DNA of 64,000 nucleotides, taken from NCBI GenBank assembly GCA_910585725.1, contig CAJUFA010000012.1, positions 27,128 through 91,127 of the forward strand, read 5' to 3'. Numbering within the stretch: the stretch's first letter is position 1; each line of letters begins with the position of its first letter. This stretch comes from an uncultured Dorea sp. Its GTDB lineage: Bacteria; Bacillota; Clostridia; Lachnospirales; Lachnospiraceae. This document shows, piece by piece, positions 42,760 to 51,869 of this stretch. Both the position numbers and the translations under genes were made by a program. The notes under the pieces were generated by a model that searched no databases, had not been told where the DNA came from, and saw only the letters and a list, made by a program, of their open reading frames with translations.

Positions 42760-44016
42760 ATGAATGATATTTTAGTATCAATTTGGTGTGTTACATATAA
42801 TCATGAATTATATATCAGGGATGCAATTGAAGGTTTTTTATCACAGAAGACAAGCTTTAAATATGAAATCATTATTCATGACGATGCGTCGACTGACAGA
42901 ACGGCAGAAATTATTAGGGAGTATGAACAGAAACACCCCAATTTGGTGCAGTGTATTTATCAGACAGAAAATCAGTTTGTTAAAAATCAGCCTAGTATAG
43001 AATGGTTATGGAAAATACAATTTGATAATTGTAAGGGAAAATATATTGCGATTTGCGAAGGAGATGACTATTGGATAGATACAAAAAAACTTCAGTTGCA
43101 AGTGGATTATTTGGAAATGCATCCGGAATGTATTATGACGGCTCACAATGTAATTGATTTAAATCATAGAAATCATACTGTTTCACCTGTTAATTTATAT
43201 TTAGAAGACGGAGTAGTACCAAAAGAGAGGATTATTTCGCAAAAAGCAGCAATACTGACAGGATCTATGGTGTATAGGAAAGAAGTATTGGAATTGGATA
43301 AATTTTTTTTAAATGCCGGAATTGGTGATTATCCTTATTTGTTATATTCTTTATCAAAAGGAGATATTTATTATTTTAGTAGAATAATGTCTGTGTATCG
43401 CCGGTATCACGAAGGTTCTTGGAGCGATACGATGCTGGATTCAAAAAAGAATATGATCTATAGAATACAAATGATAGATTTATTGCGAAAATATAATAGA
43501 TATACAGAGGGTAAATATGAAAAAGCTTGTATAAGTAAAATTCAAGAACAAGTAGACGTTATTATATATCTTAATAATGAAAAGAGTAAGGAAAGTTTTC
43601 TTGGGTTGTGTCGGAAGTGTGATGAAGAATTGGGTGAAGATTATCATGATATTTTTGAGAAATTGTTTCAAATATGGATGCAGATATTTGATGAGAAATA
43701 TTTAAATAATACTATTAAAGAATTCTGTAAAAAAAATAGTAAGACAGTAATTATGGGAGCAGGAAGATATGCGGGTATTCTAGCGAAACAATTAAAATAT
43801 CAAGGGATAGATTTTGAAGGGTTTGTTGTGTCAAATAATCAGGAAACAATAAAAAGATATATGGAAAAGCCTGTTTGGAAAATGAAAGAATTATTGAACC
43901 ATAAAAATGAAATAGGGATAATTATTGGGATTAATCCTATAAAATGGGATGAAATTATGTACACATGTGAAGAAGCAGGTGTAAAAAATTATATGTGCCC
44001 ATTTTTGTTTGAATAG
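42760..44016 (+). CDS. GT2-family glycosyltransferase with C-terminal Rossmann-like domain
   Basis: The 418-aa protein starts with a GT-A domain: V-S-I-W-C-V-T-Y-N-H, I-I-I-H-D-D-A-S-T-D-R-T, and the metal site I-C-E-G-D-D-Y-W. Residues about 325-418 form a Rossmann-like unit (T-V-I-M-G-A-G-R-Y-A-G-I-L-A-K-Q, then I-G-I-I-I-G-I-N). The C-terminal unit is not part of normal GT2 enzymes but recurs in this cluster. The site GGAGG precedes ATG. It probably adds one sugar to the cluster's glycan. Confidence 0.9.
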   Translation: MNDILVSIWCVTYNHELYIRDAIEGFLSQKTSFKYEIIIHDDASTDRTAEIIREYEQKHPNLVQCIYQTENQFVKNQPSIEWLWKIQFDNCKGKYIAICEGDDYWIDTKKLQLQVDYLEMHPECIMTAHNVIDLNHRNHTVSPVNLYLEDGVVPKERIISQKAAILTGSMVYRKEVLELDKFFLNAGIGDYPYLLYSLSKGDIYYFSRIMSVYRRYHEGSWSDTMLDSKKNMIYRIQMIDLLRKYNRYTEGKYEKACISKIQEQVDVIIYLNNEKSKESFLGLCRKCDEELGEDYHDIFEKLFQIWMQIFDEKYLNNTIKEFCKKNSKTVIMGAGRYAGILAKQLKYQGIDFEGFVVSNNQETIKRYMEKPVWKMKELLNHKNEIGIIIGINPIKWDEIMYTCEEAGVKNYMCPFLFE

Positions 44017-44096
44017 TCAATGATGATTTTGTACGTTGTTGTTTTTGTTTTTTCACTAGGGGAATATAATAATTGATTATGAGCGGAGGATTATAA

Positions 44097-45560
44097 ATGG
44101 ATATCATAGTATTTGGAGCAGGAGAAGAGGGTAAAAAAGCGATCCCTTTTCTGGAGAAAAAATATCATATTTTATTCCTTTCAGATAATAATAAAGAAAA
44201 ACAAGGAGCATTTATCGGAAACTACATGATAAAATCCCCTGAAGAAATAAAAGAGCATTACAGTGCTGTTGTTATTGCTTCAACAAAATATGCTCTTGAA
44301 ATTGAAAATTATCTTCAGAATATAGGGGTAAGACGTGAAAGGATCTACTTTTGTCGAAGGTATTCTATGGATGAATATAAAATATACCCGGTAATGGCGG
44401 AAAGAATAGAAAATACAAGTTTTTCATTGGTTCAATATGATTTATATAATACAAAAGAGTATGAAACAGTCTGCAAAAAAGTTATGGTATTTTGTATATT
44501 TTATTCGACTTATACAAAACAGCTTATAGAAAATATGTCAAAAAAGTATAAAGATATAGAATTTAGTCTGCTTACAAAGACAGAGGAGTATAAAGAAAAA
44601 GTCGTATCTGAAAAACTGAAACATATTTACTGTTTTCAGACTATAGAAGACTTAAAAACGATTCTGAATCAGTTGCCAATCTATGATGCTATGCAGCTAT
44701 TATGGATTGAACCGGAATGGTCATATTTTTGTGAACTTATCAGAAAAAAAGCGAAACGTCTTAACTTAAATGTAGGAGGGAGTGATTTTTATCGAGTAGG
44801 GAAAGAAGGAAGGGATTTTAAAAGAGATCTTATAGCATACGCAGATAATATAACAGCAGAGACAGAGTCGACAGTTCAGGAATTTGGAGAATATTACGGA
44901 GAAGATGCAAAGAACAAAACTAATTTGCTGCCTTTTGGTATAGAAGTGCTGGATTGGATTGATAGAATTGAAAAATTCCCTAGGAATACGATTAGAAAAA
45001 AATATCATATTCCTTTTGATAAGATTGTCGTTACTTGTGGACATAACGCTATAAAAGAGCATCAGCATATGAAGATAATCGACGCCGTGGAGACGATGTC
45101 CGATAAGGTAAAGAGTCAGCTGATATTTGTATTTCCCATGACATATCCGCAAAAAGCGGATGCTTATATTAATAGTGTTAGAGACAGATTAAAAGAAAGC
45201 GGGTTGGACCATGTTGTTTTGACAAATTTTATGGACTTTAACGAGATGGCGGAATATGCTTTGGTATCTGATATTATGATTCATGTTCAGACGACGGATC
45301 AGCTCAGTTCAACCATGTTAGAAGAAATGTACGCGGGAAGTATTGTCCTGGCTGGAAAGTGGCTGCCTTATCAATCTTTGCATAAGAAGGGAATGTTTTT
45401 TTGGGATGTAGATGAGATATGCGATATAACGATGATTTTAGAAGATGTTGTTGAAAATATAGAAAAGTATCGGACGAAGTGTGAGGGAAACAAAGTTATT
45501 GTTAGAAAACATTCGTCATGGGATGAGTTGGCTTCAAAATGGTATGCGTTGTGGAATTGA
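44097..45560 (+). CDS. Glycosyltransferase-like protein with N-terminal Rossmann-like domain
   Basis: Residues 1-90 of this 487-aa protein form the recurrent Rossmann-like unit (D-I-I-V-F-G-A-G-E-E-G-K-K-A, and A-V-V-I-A-S-T-K-Y-A). The rest resembles a GT-B (GT4-like) enzyme: V-F-C-I-F-Y-S-T-Y-T-K-Q at the N-half, V-V-T-C-G-H-N-A-I-K-E-H at the inter-domain start, and Q-L-S-S-T-M-L-E-E-M-Y-A-G-S-I-V, a divergent E-x7-E-like region, near the end. The sugar and acceptor are unknown. It is the same module as in 60256, in the same order. Confidence 0.8.
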   Translation: MDIIVFGAGEEGKKAIPFLEKKYHILFLSDNNKEKQGAFIGNYMIKSPEEIKEHYSAVVIASTKYALEIENYLQNIGVRRERIYFCRRYSMDEYKIYPVMAERIENTSFSLVQYDLYNTKEYETVCKKVMVFCIFYSTYTKQLIENMSKKYKDIEFSLLTKTEEYKEKVVSEKLKHIYCFQTIEDLKTILNQLPIYDAMQLLWIEPEWSYFCELIRKKAKRLNLNVGGSDFYRVGKEGRDFKRDLIAYADNITAETESTVQEFGEYYGEDAKNKTNLLPFGIEVLDWIDRIEKFPRNTIRKKYHIPFDKIVVTCGHNAIKEHQHMKIIDAVETMSDKVKSQLIFVFPMTYPQKADAYINSVRDRLKESGLDHVVLTNFMDFNEMAEYALVSDIMIHVQTTDQLSSTMLEEMYAGSIVLAGKWLPYQSLHKKGMFFWDVDEICDITMILEDVVENIEKYRTKCEGNKVIVRKHSSWDELASKWYALWN

Positions 45561-45599
45561 GTATTAATATATTATTGAGAAATAAGAATAGGAGTTAAA

Positions 45600-46646
45600 A
45601 TGGCATATATTAATTACTGGGATGAATTTGAATATAGTAAACTTAAGTTACTTTTGAATAAAGAAAAGGTTGAATCTATTCTTGACGTTAAAAATGGCAT
45701 AAAAAAATTAGATGATCGTTTTCCAATTAGTGTAGAACTTCATTTGACAGATAGATGCAACTTACATTGTGAATGGTGTACAGATAAGAAACTCAGGAAT
45801 AACAAGGCTACGTTAGATTTGGATTTGATCAAAAAATTGTTTCATGAATTCGGAGGTCAAAGAACGGGTGTAACTCTTGAGGGCGGAGGTGAACCGACGT
45901 TACATCCGCATTTTCGGAAAATAGTTGAAGCAGGAAGAGATGCCAATGTTGACATGGGACTGATTTCAAATGGTACGATAGACATTTCTGAATATGTGAA
46001 CAAGTTGAATTGGGTCAGGATTTCTTTAGATTCCAGCACAAAAGAAGAATATAAGCAGGAAAAAGGAGTGGACTATTTTGAGCAAGTCCTTAGAAACCTT
46101 GAAAAGATATCTAAATCGAGAAGGGCTGAAGAAACTTTTGTTGGAGTGGGTTATGTCTTGACAACAAGGAATCAAAGTAATTTGATAGAGCTGGTAAAGC
46201 ATTTGGATGAAATAGGGGTTGATTATATTTATATGAGGCCGGTGGAGGAAGCTGACGATATTATGCCTTCGTTAGAAAACTTATTGAATCTGCGTAAAAA
46301 ATTAGCGGAACTTACGGCAGATAGAAGGATAAAATATATGTTGGTTATCAACGATCGGGTTGTTGATAAAAATGCAGGTTTACCATGTATTGCTCATTCA
46401 TTGACATCAATTATTCATGCAAATGGAGAAGTAGCTCTGTGTGAAAAGCGCCGGGAAGATGGAATTATTATTGGAAATGTGTATGAAAGTTCGTTTGGTG
46501 ATATTTGGCGTTCTCCTTGCAGAGAACAGGCCAGCCAAAGGCTTTTAGACCCTCAGTGTCAGAATGGATGTCAGGCATGTAGGATAACGGGATTTAATAT
46601 GATATTTGAACAATTAAATAATGTACATACAAAGAATTTTATTTGA
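45600..46646 (+). CDS. Radical SAM protein with SPASM-type C-terminal cluster domain
   Basis: The 348-aa protein has the radical SAM motif C53-N-L-H-C57-E-W-C60, G-G-G-E-P-T, and then a Cys-rich SPASM part (C-I-A-H-S, V-A-L-C-E-K-R, P-Q-C-Q-N-G-C-Q-A-C). One 4Fe-4S cluster would split S-adenosylmethionine to make a radical; SPASM adds one or two more clusters. In glycan clusters such enzymes can act on sugars (epimerisation, deoxygenation or dehydrogenation) rather than peptides. No precursor peptide gene is visible nearby. It lies just before an aminotransferase gene (15 bases), so the two may act in sequence. Confidence 0.9.
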   Translation: MAYINYWDEFEYSKLKLLLNKEKVESILDVKNGIKKLDDRFPISVELHLTDRCNLHCEWCTDKKLRNNKATLDLDLIKKLFHEFGGQRTGVTLEGGGEPTLHPHFRKIVEAGRDANVDMGLISNGTIDISEYVNKLNWVRISLDSSTKEEYKQEKGVDYFEQVLRNLEKISKSRRAEETFVGVGYVLTTRNQSNLIELVKHLDEIGVDYIYMRPVEEADDIMPSLENLLNLRKKLAELTADRRIKYMLVINDRVVDKNAGLPCIAHSLTSIIHANGEVALCEKRREDGIIIGNVYESSFGDIWRSPCREQASQRLLDPQCQNGCQACRITGFNMIFEQLNNVHTKNFI

Positions 46647-46661
46647 TGGAGGATGGAAGAG

Positions 46662-47699
46662 ATGGTATTACCTTTTGAAGAGGAATATAGACAGAGATAT
46701 TATCAACTTTTAGACGAGGTTTTTGAATCCAATTTTTGGTCTGACGGAAAGATGACAAGGAAATTTGAAGAAAAATTTGAGGAATGTTCAGGACTTTTTT
46801 CATGTGCGGTATCAAGCGGAGGTGCAGGACTATTATCAATATTGGAGTATGTTGATGTGAGAGGGAAAGAAGTTATTGTACCGGCTAATACTTTCTGGGC
46901 TACAGCACAGGCTGTAAAGAAAGCGGGAGCCAGAGTCGTATATGCAGACTGTAATAGGGAAGATCTTTGCATGAGTTTTGAGGATATGACAAAGAAAGTT
47001 ACATCTGATACAAAGGCAGTCATTGTGGTTCATATAGGGGGACATATAGCGTTTGAAATAGAAAAAATTTCACAATATTGTAAGGAACATAATATTGCTT
47101 TAATAGAAGACTGTGCGCATGCACATGGTGCAGAATGGAATGGAAAAGTAGCAGGGAGTTGGGGAGTGGCCGGTAGTTACAGTTTTTATGCTACGAAGAC
47201 AATTCCGTTAGGAGAAGGCGGCATGGTAGTTAGCGCTGATAAGGAATTGATTAGTTGGATGAAAAAATTCAGGAATTACGGAAAAGTAGTGATTAATGGT
47301 AATGTTGTTACATATCCAATGAAGGAAGGATTTAATTATCGGGTCAGTGAATTTACAGCGGCGCTTGGAATTGTACAGATGGAACGATTGCCTATGATTT
47401 TGGAGTGGAAAAGAAATTTAGCGAGAAAATTTGACTGTATTTTTGATAGAAGAGTGATATTGCCGGAAGGCATGAAATCAGGGTATTACAAGTATATAGT
47501 ATTTGATCAGGATTTAGAGGAAGAGACCGGAAAAGTATTTAATTATACTGATTTTGGTAATGAAATAGAGGGAATTGAAATGATTTTGCCTAACAGCTAT
47601 TGGGTGGCGGATCATCATAAATGTGCGCCGATTTATTATGGATGGGATAAGGCAGATAATTCAATTGAGGAAATAAGGGCACATCTTATAAGACATTGA
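46662..47699 (+). CDS. DegT/DnrJ/EryC1/StrS aminotransferase (second copy)
   Basis: I start it at ATG 46662 (MVLPFEEEYRQRYYQ), eight bases after GGAGGA; the ATG at 46653 would overlap that site. The 345-aa product has S-S-G-G-A-G-L-L-S-I-L, V-P-A-N-T-F-W-A-T-A, I-E-D-C-A-H-A-H-G-A and the PLP lysine in F-Y-A-T-K-T-I-P-L-G-E-G-G-M. It is a sugar or cyclitol aminotransferase of the same family as the 34059 product but clearly distinct. Placed after a radical SAM enzyme and before a methyltransferase, it suggests a route to an unusual amino sugar. Confidence 0.93.
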   Translation: MVLPFEEEYRQRYYQLLDEVFESNFWSDGKMTRKFEEKFEECSGLFSCAVSSGGAGLLSILEYVDVRGKEVIVPANTFWATAQAVKKAGARVVYADCNREDLCMSFEDMTKKVTSDTKAVIVVHIGGHIAFEIEKISQYCKEHNIALIEDCAHAHGAEWNGKVAGSWGVAGSYSFYATKTIPLGEGGMVVSADKELISWMKKFRNYGKVVINGNVVTYPMKEGFNYRVSEFTAALGIVQMERLPMILEWKRNLARKFDCIFDRRVILPEGMKSGYYKYIVFDQDLEEETGKVFNYTDFGNEIEGIEMILPNSYWVADHHKCAPIYYGWDKADNSIEEIRAHLIRH

Positions 47700-47742
47700 C
47701 CAGAGATGAAAAGATAGCAAGAGAAAGGATGAGCTCAAAAAT

Positions 47743-48402
47743 ATGAAAGAAGTCCAATATTATAAAAATATATACAGTAAATTCTGGGTAAACCAAACAA
47801 AAGTTTATGGTTATGGGATTTATGAACAGAATCTTGTCAAGCTGATTTCTAGATCTTCACCCAAAAGAGTATTTGAGGTTGGGATTGGTACAGGGTGGCC
47901 GATTGGCGCAGAATTAAAGAAAAAAGGAATAGTAGTTGACGGATGCGATGTGGCGGGACGTTTGGTTGCGTTGGCACAAAAGGAACTCGAAAACGAAAAA
48001 GGAATTTTTGTTGGAGATGTGAAGAAGTATCAAGGGGATACTCTATATGACGTTACATATTGTGTAAGAGCAAGTTGGTATTTTCCTGATTTCTATGCGA
48101 CAGTTAAGAAAATGGCTGCAATGACAAAGCCGGGAGGATATATCATTTTTGATATCATGGATAGGAACAGTTTGTATTGTTTGAAGTCTAGATTACGAGA
48201 TATTAAGGAAAGATGTTGTAAGTTTTTAGGAATTGATATTGACGAGCGGTATGGAACACATTTTCTTTCTGTTGCGAAAATGAAAAAATTTCTGACAAAA
48301 AACGGCATGATTTATAAATACTGGAGGGAGAGAGAGATAAATCGCGGTATAAATAAAATAGATATGCCTAAAGTAGTGTTTATGTGCAAAAAGCTAAATT
48401 AG
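47743..48402 (+). CDS. Class I SAM-dependent methyltransferase
   Basis: The 219-aa protein has motif I V-F-E-V-G-I-G-T-G-W-P, an acidic end to strand 2 (G-C-D-V-A), V-T-Y-C-V-R-A-S-W-Y-F-P at the catalytic region and K-P-G-G-Y-I-I-F-D-I-M. It is a small-molecule methyltransferase, here most likely for a sugar or its amino group, since it follows the radical SAM and aminotransferase genes. Confidence 0.88.
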   Translation: MKEVQYYKNIYSKFWVNQTKVYGYGIYEQNLVKLISRSSPKRVFEVGIGTGWPIGAELKKKGIVVDGCDVAGRLVALAQKELENEKGIFVGDVKKYQGDTLYDVTYCVRASWYFPDFYATVKKMAAMTKPGGYIIFDIMDRNSLYCLKSRLRDIKERCCKFLGIDIDERYGTHFLSVAKMKKFLTKNGMIYKYWREREINRGINKIDMPKVVFMCKKLN

Positions 48403-48442
48403 TAAATGAAATACATCGCAAATAAAATGGAGGAAGACTGGG

Positions 48443-48919
48443 ATGAAAAAGGGATTGATTTCATTTATATCAGGAATAGTAGGAGCGGTTGTCGGGGCAG
48501 GTACTATAAGTAAAATTATGGGAAGATCGCTTGCAAATAAAAAAAATATGTCGGATAAACACCTTGCGTTATTTTTAATGATGAATCAATGGGTAAAAGT
48601 TAAGCAAGAAGATAAAAATATTTCAGAATATTTTGAAGAAAATAATATTAAAAGAATAGCGATTTATGGGATGAGCTATGTAGGAGAAAGGCTTATAGAG
48701 GAATTAAAAGTATCAAATATAGAGGTTGCCTACGGTATTGATAGGGAAGCAAAAGCGCTTAACATGGATGTAGAGGTGGTAACGTTGGATGATGATTTAA
48801 AAGAGGTTGATGCTGTTGTAGTTACTGCAATTACATTTTTTGAAGAAATAGCAGAAAAACTAGAGAAGAAACTGGAATGTCCAATTATATCATTAGAAGA
48901 TATATTATTTGAAATTTAG
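48443..48919 (+). CDS. Membrane-anchored Rossmann-like protein (158 aa, paralogue of 55024)
   Basis: An N-terminal hydrophobic, Gly-rich segment (S-F-I-S-G-I-V-G-A-V-V-G-A-G) may anchor the protein in the membrane. A helical stretch (L-F-L-M-M-N-Q-W-V-K-V-K) and the recurrent Rossmann-like unit follow: R-I-A-I-Y-G-M-S-Y-V-G-E-R-L, G-I-D-R-E, D-A-V-V-V-T-A. It ends I-I-S-L-E-D-I-L-F-E-I. The gene at 55024 has the same length and layout with a different anchor. There is no catalytic domain, so a scaffold, sensor or regulatory role is more likely than catalysis; that is inference. Confidence 0.75.
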   Translation: MKKGLISFISGIVGAVVGAGTISKIMGRSLANKKNMSDKHLALFLMMNQWVKVKQEDKNISEYFEENNIKRIAIYGMSYVGERLIEELKVSNIEVAYGIDREAKALNMDVEVVTLDDDLKEVDAVVVTAITFFEEIAEKLEKKLECPIISLEDILFEI

Positions 48920-49002
48920 CACATGGATTAAGTAATAAAATGATCAAAAGATGTTTGGTAATAGACCAAAAAGGGCAGTTTATATATTGATTGGAGAAGT
49001 AT

Positions 49003-50235
49003 ATGAGAAGTTTAGGCGATAATAAATTAAAAATTAATATAATAGGATTGGGTTATATTGGACTGCCGACAGCGTTAATGCTTACAAAAGAAGATTTTGA
49101 AATAGTTGGGACGGATTTCAATTATGAGTTGATAAGCAAACTCAAAAATAAGTCCATGAGATTTAGTGAAAATGGAATGGAAGAACTTTTTGAAGAAGCG
49201 TGTAATAGAAATTTTCGATTTACGACGGAGTATGAGGAGGCAGATGTATATATAGTAGCTGTTCCAACCCCTTATATTAAGTCGTCGAAAAAAGTGGACG
49301 CTTCACATGTTGTAGACGCCGTGACAAAAATTTTAGAAGTTTGTCCCGAAAACAGTACAATTGTTATTGAATCTACAGTATCACCAGGAACTATTGACAG
49401 ATATATCAGACCATTAATTGACGAATGTAAAAGAGTAAATCTTGCGCATGCACCGGAACGGATCATACCTGGGAAAATAATATATGAATTGAAAAATAAT
49501 TCTAGAATTATTGGAGTTGACAGCGAAGAGACGGGAAACTTGATAAAAACAATATACCAGTCTTTTTGCGAGGGCTCAATTATCATAACTAACATAAGGA
49601 CTGCGGAAATGATAAAAGTCGTTGAAAATACATATAGAGACATTAATATAGCTTTTGCGAATGAACTAACTAAAATTTGTAGAGAAGCAGAATTAGATGT
49701 CTATGAAATAATTCGTACGGCAAATATGCATCCCCGAGTAAATATTTTAACACCAGGACCAGGGGTAGGAGGTCACTGTATCTCTGTTGATCCGTGGTTT
49801 TTAGTTGGGGATTATCCTGGATTAGCCAACATTATTTTAGCCGCAAGAAAGATAAACGATTCGATGCCGGAATATGTATTGGAAAGACTTTCTGAAATCA
49901 TGGAAAAAGTGGGGATAAATGATATATCCCGAATTGGAGTCTATGGGCTGACTTATAAAGAAGATGTCGACGACATAAGGGAAAGCCCGACTTTACAAAT
50001 GTTATCAATTATGAGAAAACATTTAGCTACAGGGATTAAAGTGTATGATCCGTATATAAAAGAAAAAGTAGTGGAAAATCAGTTGTTTGATTTTGATGAT
50101 TTTGTTGAGAATGTTGATATTATTGTCATTATGGTTGGGCATAAACAGATTATAGAGCGTCAGGATTCTATAAGGAACAAAATTATTTTTGATACCCGGA
50201 ATGTTGTAGGAATTGAAGGTGCTTATCATTTATGA
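49003..50235 (+). CDS. wecC: UDP-N-acetyl-D-mannosamine dehydrogenase (WecC-like)
   Basis: Start ATG 49003 has GGAG six bases upstream; the product is 410 aa. It has the nucleotide-sugar dehydrogenase set: I-I-G-L-G-Y-I-G-L-P-T-A binds NAD, V-E-S-T-V-S-P-G-T, A-P-E-R-I-I-P-G-K, and the catalytic Cys in G-G-H-C-I-S-V-D-P-W-F. The last form is that of WecC rather than UDP-glucose dehydrogenase. It oxidises UDP-ManNAc to UDP-ManNAcA, using the product of the next gene. The genes overlap by four bases. Confidence 0.92.
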   Translation: MRSLGDNKLKINIIGLGYIGLPTALMLTKEDFEIVGTDFNYELISKLKNKSMRFSENGMEELFEEACNRNFRFTTEYEEADVYIVAVPTPYIKSSKKVDASHVVDAVTKILEVCPENSTIVIESTVSPGTIDRYIRPLIDECKRVNLAHAPERIIPGKIIYELKNNSRIIGVDSEETGNLIKTIYQSFCEGSIIITNIRTAEMIKVVENTYRDINIAFANELTKICREAELDVYEIIRTANMHPRVNILTPGPGVGGHCISVDPWFLVGDYPGLANIILAARKINDSMPEYVLERLSEIMEKVGINDISRIGVYGLTYKEDVDDIRESPTLQMLSIMRKHLATGIKVYDPYIKEKVVENQLFDFDDFVENVDIIVIMVGHKQIIERQDSIRNKIIFDTRNVVGIEGAYHL

Positions 50236-51347
50236 ATAAGAAAAAAGTTTTAGTTGTTTTTGGGACAAGACCGGAAGCAATTAAAATGTGTCCATTAGTG
50301 AAAGAATTAAGAACAAAGACAAGCATTCAAACAGTAATATGTGTAACCGGGCAGCATAGAGAGATGCTTGCGCAGGTCATGGATGCCTTTCAACTTAAAG
50401 CGGACTATAATTTGGATATCATGAAACCGCGGCAAACATTGTCAGGAATAACAGTAGATATATTAACGCGGATTGAAAAAGTAGTGAAAATAGAAAATCC
50501 TGATTTGATTTTGGTGCATGGTGATACATCCACGTCCTTTGTGGCAGCATTAGCGGGATTTTATGCGAGAATTCCGGTGGGGCATGTGGAGGCTGGACTC
50601 CGTACTTATAATATGCAGTCTCCTTATCCGGAAGAATTTAACCGTCAGGCGGTAGATTTAATTACGGAAATGTATTTTGCGCCTACAGAGACCGCAAAGG
50701 ATAATTTGCTTAGAGAAGGTAAAAGAGAAGAAAGAATATTTGTAACTGGAAATACTGTTATCGACGCGTTAAAAACGACGATTAGAAATGATTATAAAAA
50801 TGAAAATCTGGAATGGGCTGATGGAAGCAGACTGCTGTTGCTTACAGCGCATCGAAGAGAAAATCTGGGAGATCCAATGCGGGGCATGTTTCAGGCAATC
50901 AAGCGAATCGTTCAGGAATTTGAAGATGTAAAAGTCATCTATCCTATACATAAAAATCCTGCGGTCAGAGAAGCCGCAAAGGGAGTAATTGCTGATATAG
51001 AACGAATCAGAATGATTGAACCACTGGATGTAGTTGATTTTCATAATTTTATGTCGAGGAGTTATTTGATATTGACAGATAGCGGAGGGGTTCAGGAGGA
51101 AGCGCCGTCGTTAGGAAAGCCTGTTTTGGTTATGCGAGACACAACGGAACGGCCGGAAGGAGTAGCAGCAGGAACTTTAAAACTTGTTGGAACTCGGGAA
51201 GATGATATTTTTCGGGAAACCAGAAGGCTGCTTACAGATGAAAAGGAATATCAAAGAATGAGTAAGACGGAAAATCCGTATGGAGACGGACATGCGTCAG
51301 AAAGAATTGTTCAGGCAATCCTTGAGTATCTGGAAGAAATTTTTTGA
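50232..51347 (+). CDS. wecB: UDP-N-acetylglucosamine 2-epimerase, non-hydrolysing (WecB-like)
   Basis: The 371-aa protein shows V-F-G-T-R-P-E-A-I-K-M, H-G-D-T-S-T-S-F, G-H-V-E-A-G-L-R-T, E-E-F-N-R-Q, and D-S-G-G-V-Q-E-E-A-P with T-E-R-P-E. These are the standard motifs of UDP-GlcNAc 2-epimerase. It converts UDP-GlcNAc to UDP-ManNAc, the substrate of the dehydrogenase encoded just upstream. Together they make UDP-ManNAcA, an acidic sugar donor. A recognisable ManNAcA transferase (WecG/TagA type) is not seen in the window. Confidence 0.95.
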   Translation: MNKKKVLVVFGTRPEAIKMCPLVKELRTKTSIQTVICVTGQHREMLAQVMDAFQLKADYNLDIMKPRQTLSGITVDILTRIEKVVKIENPDLILVHGDTSTSFVAALAGFYARIPVGHVEAGLRTYNMQSPYPEEFNRQAVDLITEMYFAPTETAKDNLLREGKREERIFVTGNTVIDALKTTIRNDYKNENLEWADGSRLLLLTAHRRENLGDPMRGMFQAIKRIVQEFEDVKVIYPIHKNPAVREAAKGVIADIERIRMIEPLDVVDFHNFMSRSYLILTDSGGVQEEAPSLGKPVLVMRDTTERPEGVAAGTLKLVGTREDDIFRETRRLLTDEKEYQRMSKTENPYGDGHASERIVQAILEYLEEIF

Positions 51348-51449
51348 TTTTTCAATTGCTCGTCCAGTTTTTGATACACAAAATGTAATTATAGGAATGA
51401 GAATATAATAATTCCATTTAGTTAATAGAAAAAATAAAGGAATAGATGA

Positions 51450-51869
51450 ATGGCAGATATCAATGACAAACTTTTAGATGAGTATGGTAACGCAAAGGGT
51501 ATTGCAGAGTGCAGCTTTTGGATAATGGGGAAATTGCTGGACACACCATATTTAAAAAAGAGAATAGATTTGTTAAATGTAGATAAAGTATATGTTTATG
51601 GAGGGGGATATTTGGGGATTCAAACGTATAGAACGTGTAGTGATCTCATAGATATTCCTGCGATTGTGGATAAGAGTGGAAAGTTAAATTTGGATATTCC
51701 TGATATACCGGTAATTGATTTTGACGAATTTAGAAAGGTATACAAAGGAGAAAGAGTAATTATTGCATCAATTAAATTTTATCAGGAAATTTATAATGAC
51801 TTGTCCAAGTTTGTTCCTGTAACACGATTGTTATTCTTAGGGGAATTTTTAGGAGGAATTTTATCGTGA
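51450..51869 (+). CDS. Stand-alone Rossmann-like protein
   Basis: The 139-aa protein has a helical lead (residues 1-40) and then the recurrent unit: K-V-Y-V-Y-G-G-G-Y-L-G-I-Q-T, A-I-V-D-K, R-V-I-I-A-S-I-K-F-Y. It carries no other domain and no membrane segment. It overlaps the next glycosyltransferase gene by four bases, so the two proteins may form a pair equal to the fused versions elsewhere in the cluster. Confidence 0.7.
   Translation: MADINDKLLDEYGNAKGIAECSFWIMGKLLDTPYLKKRIDLLNVDKVYVYGGGYLGIQTYRTCSDLIDIPAIVDKSGKLNLDIPDIPVIDFDEFRKVYKGERVIIASIKFYQEIYNDLSKFVPVTRLLFLGEFLGGILS

Noticed and set aside
45600..46646. Peptide-modifying radical SAM system (RiPP)
   Set aside because: No candidate precursor peptide, transporter or protease lies near; the neighbours are sugar enzymes.
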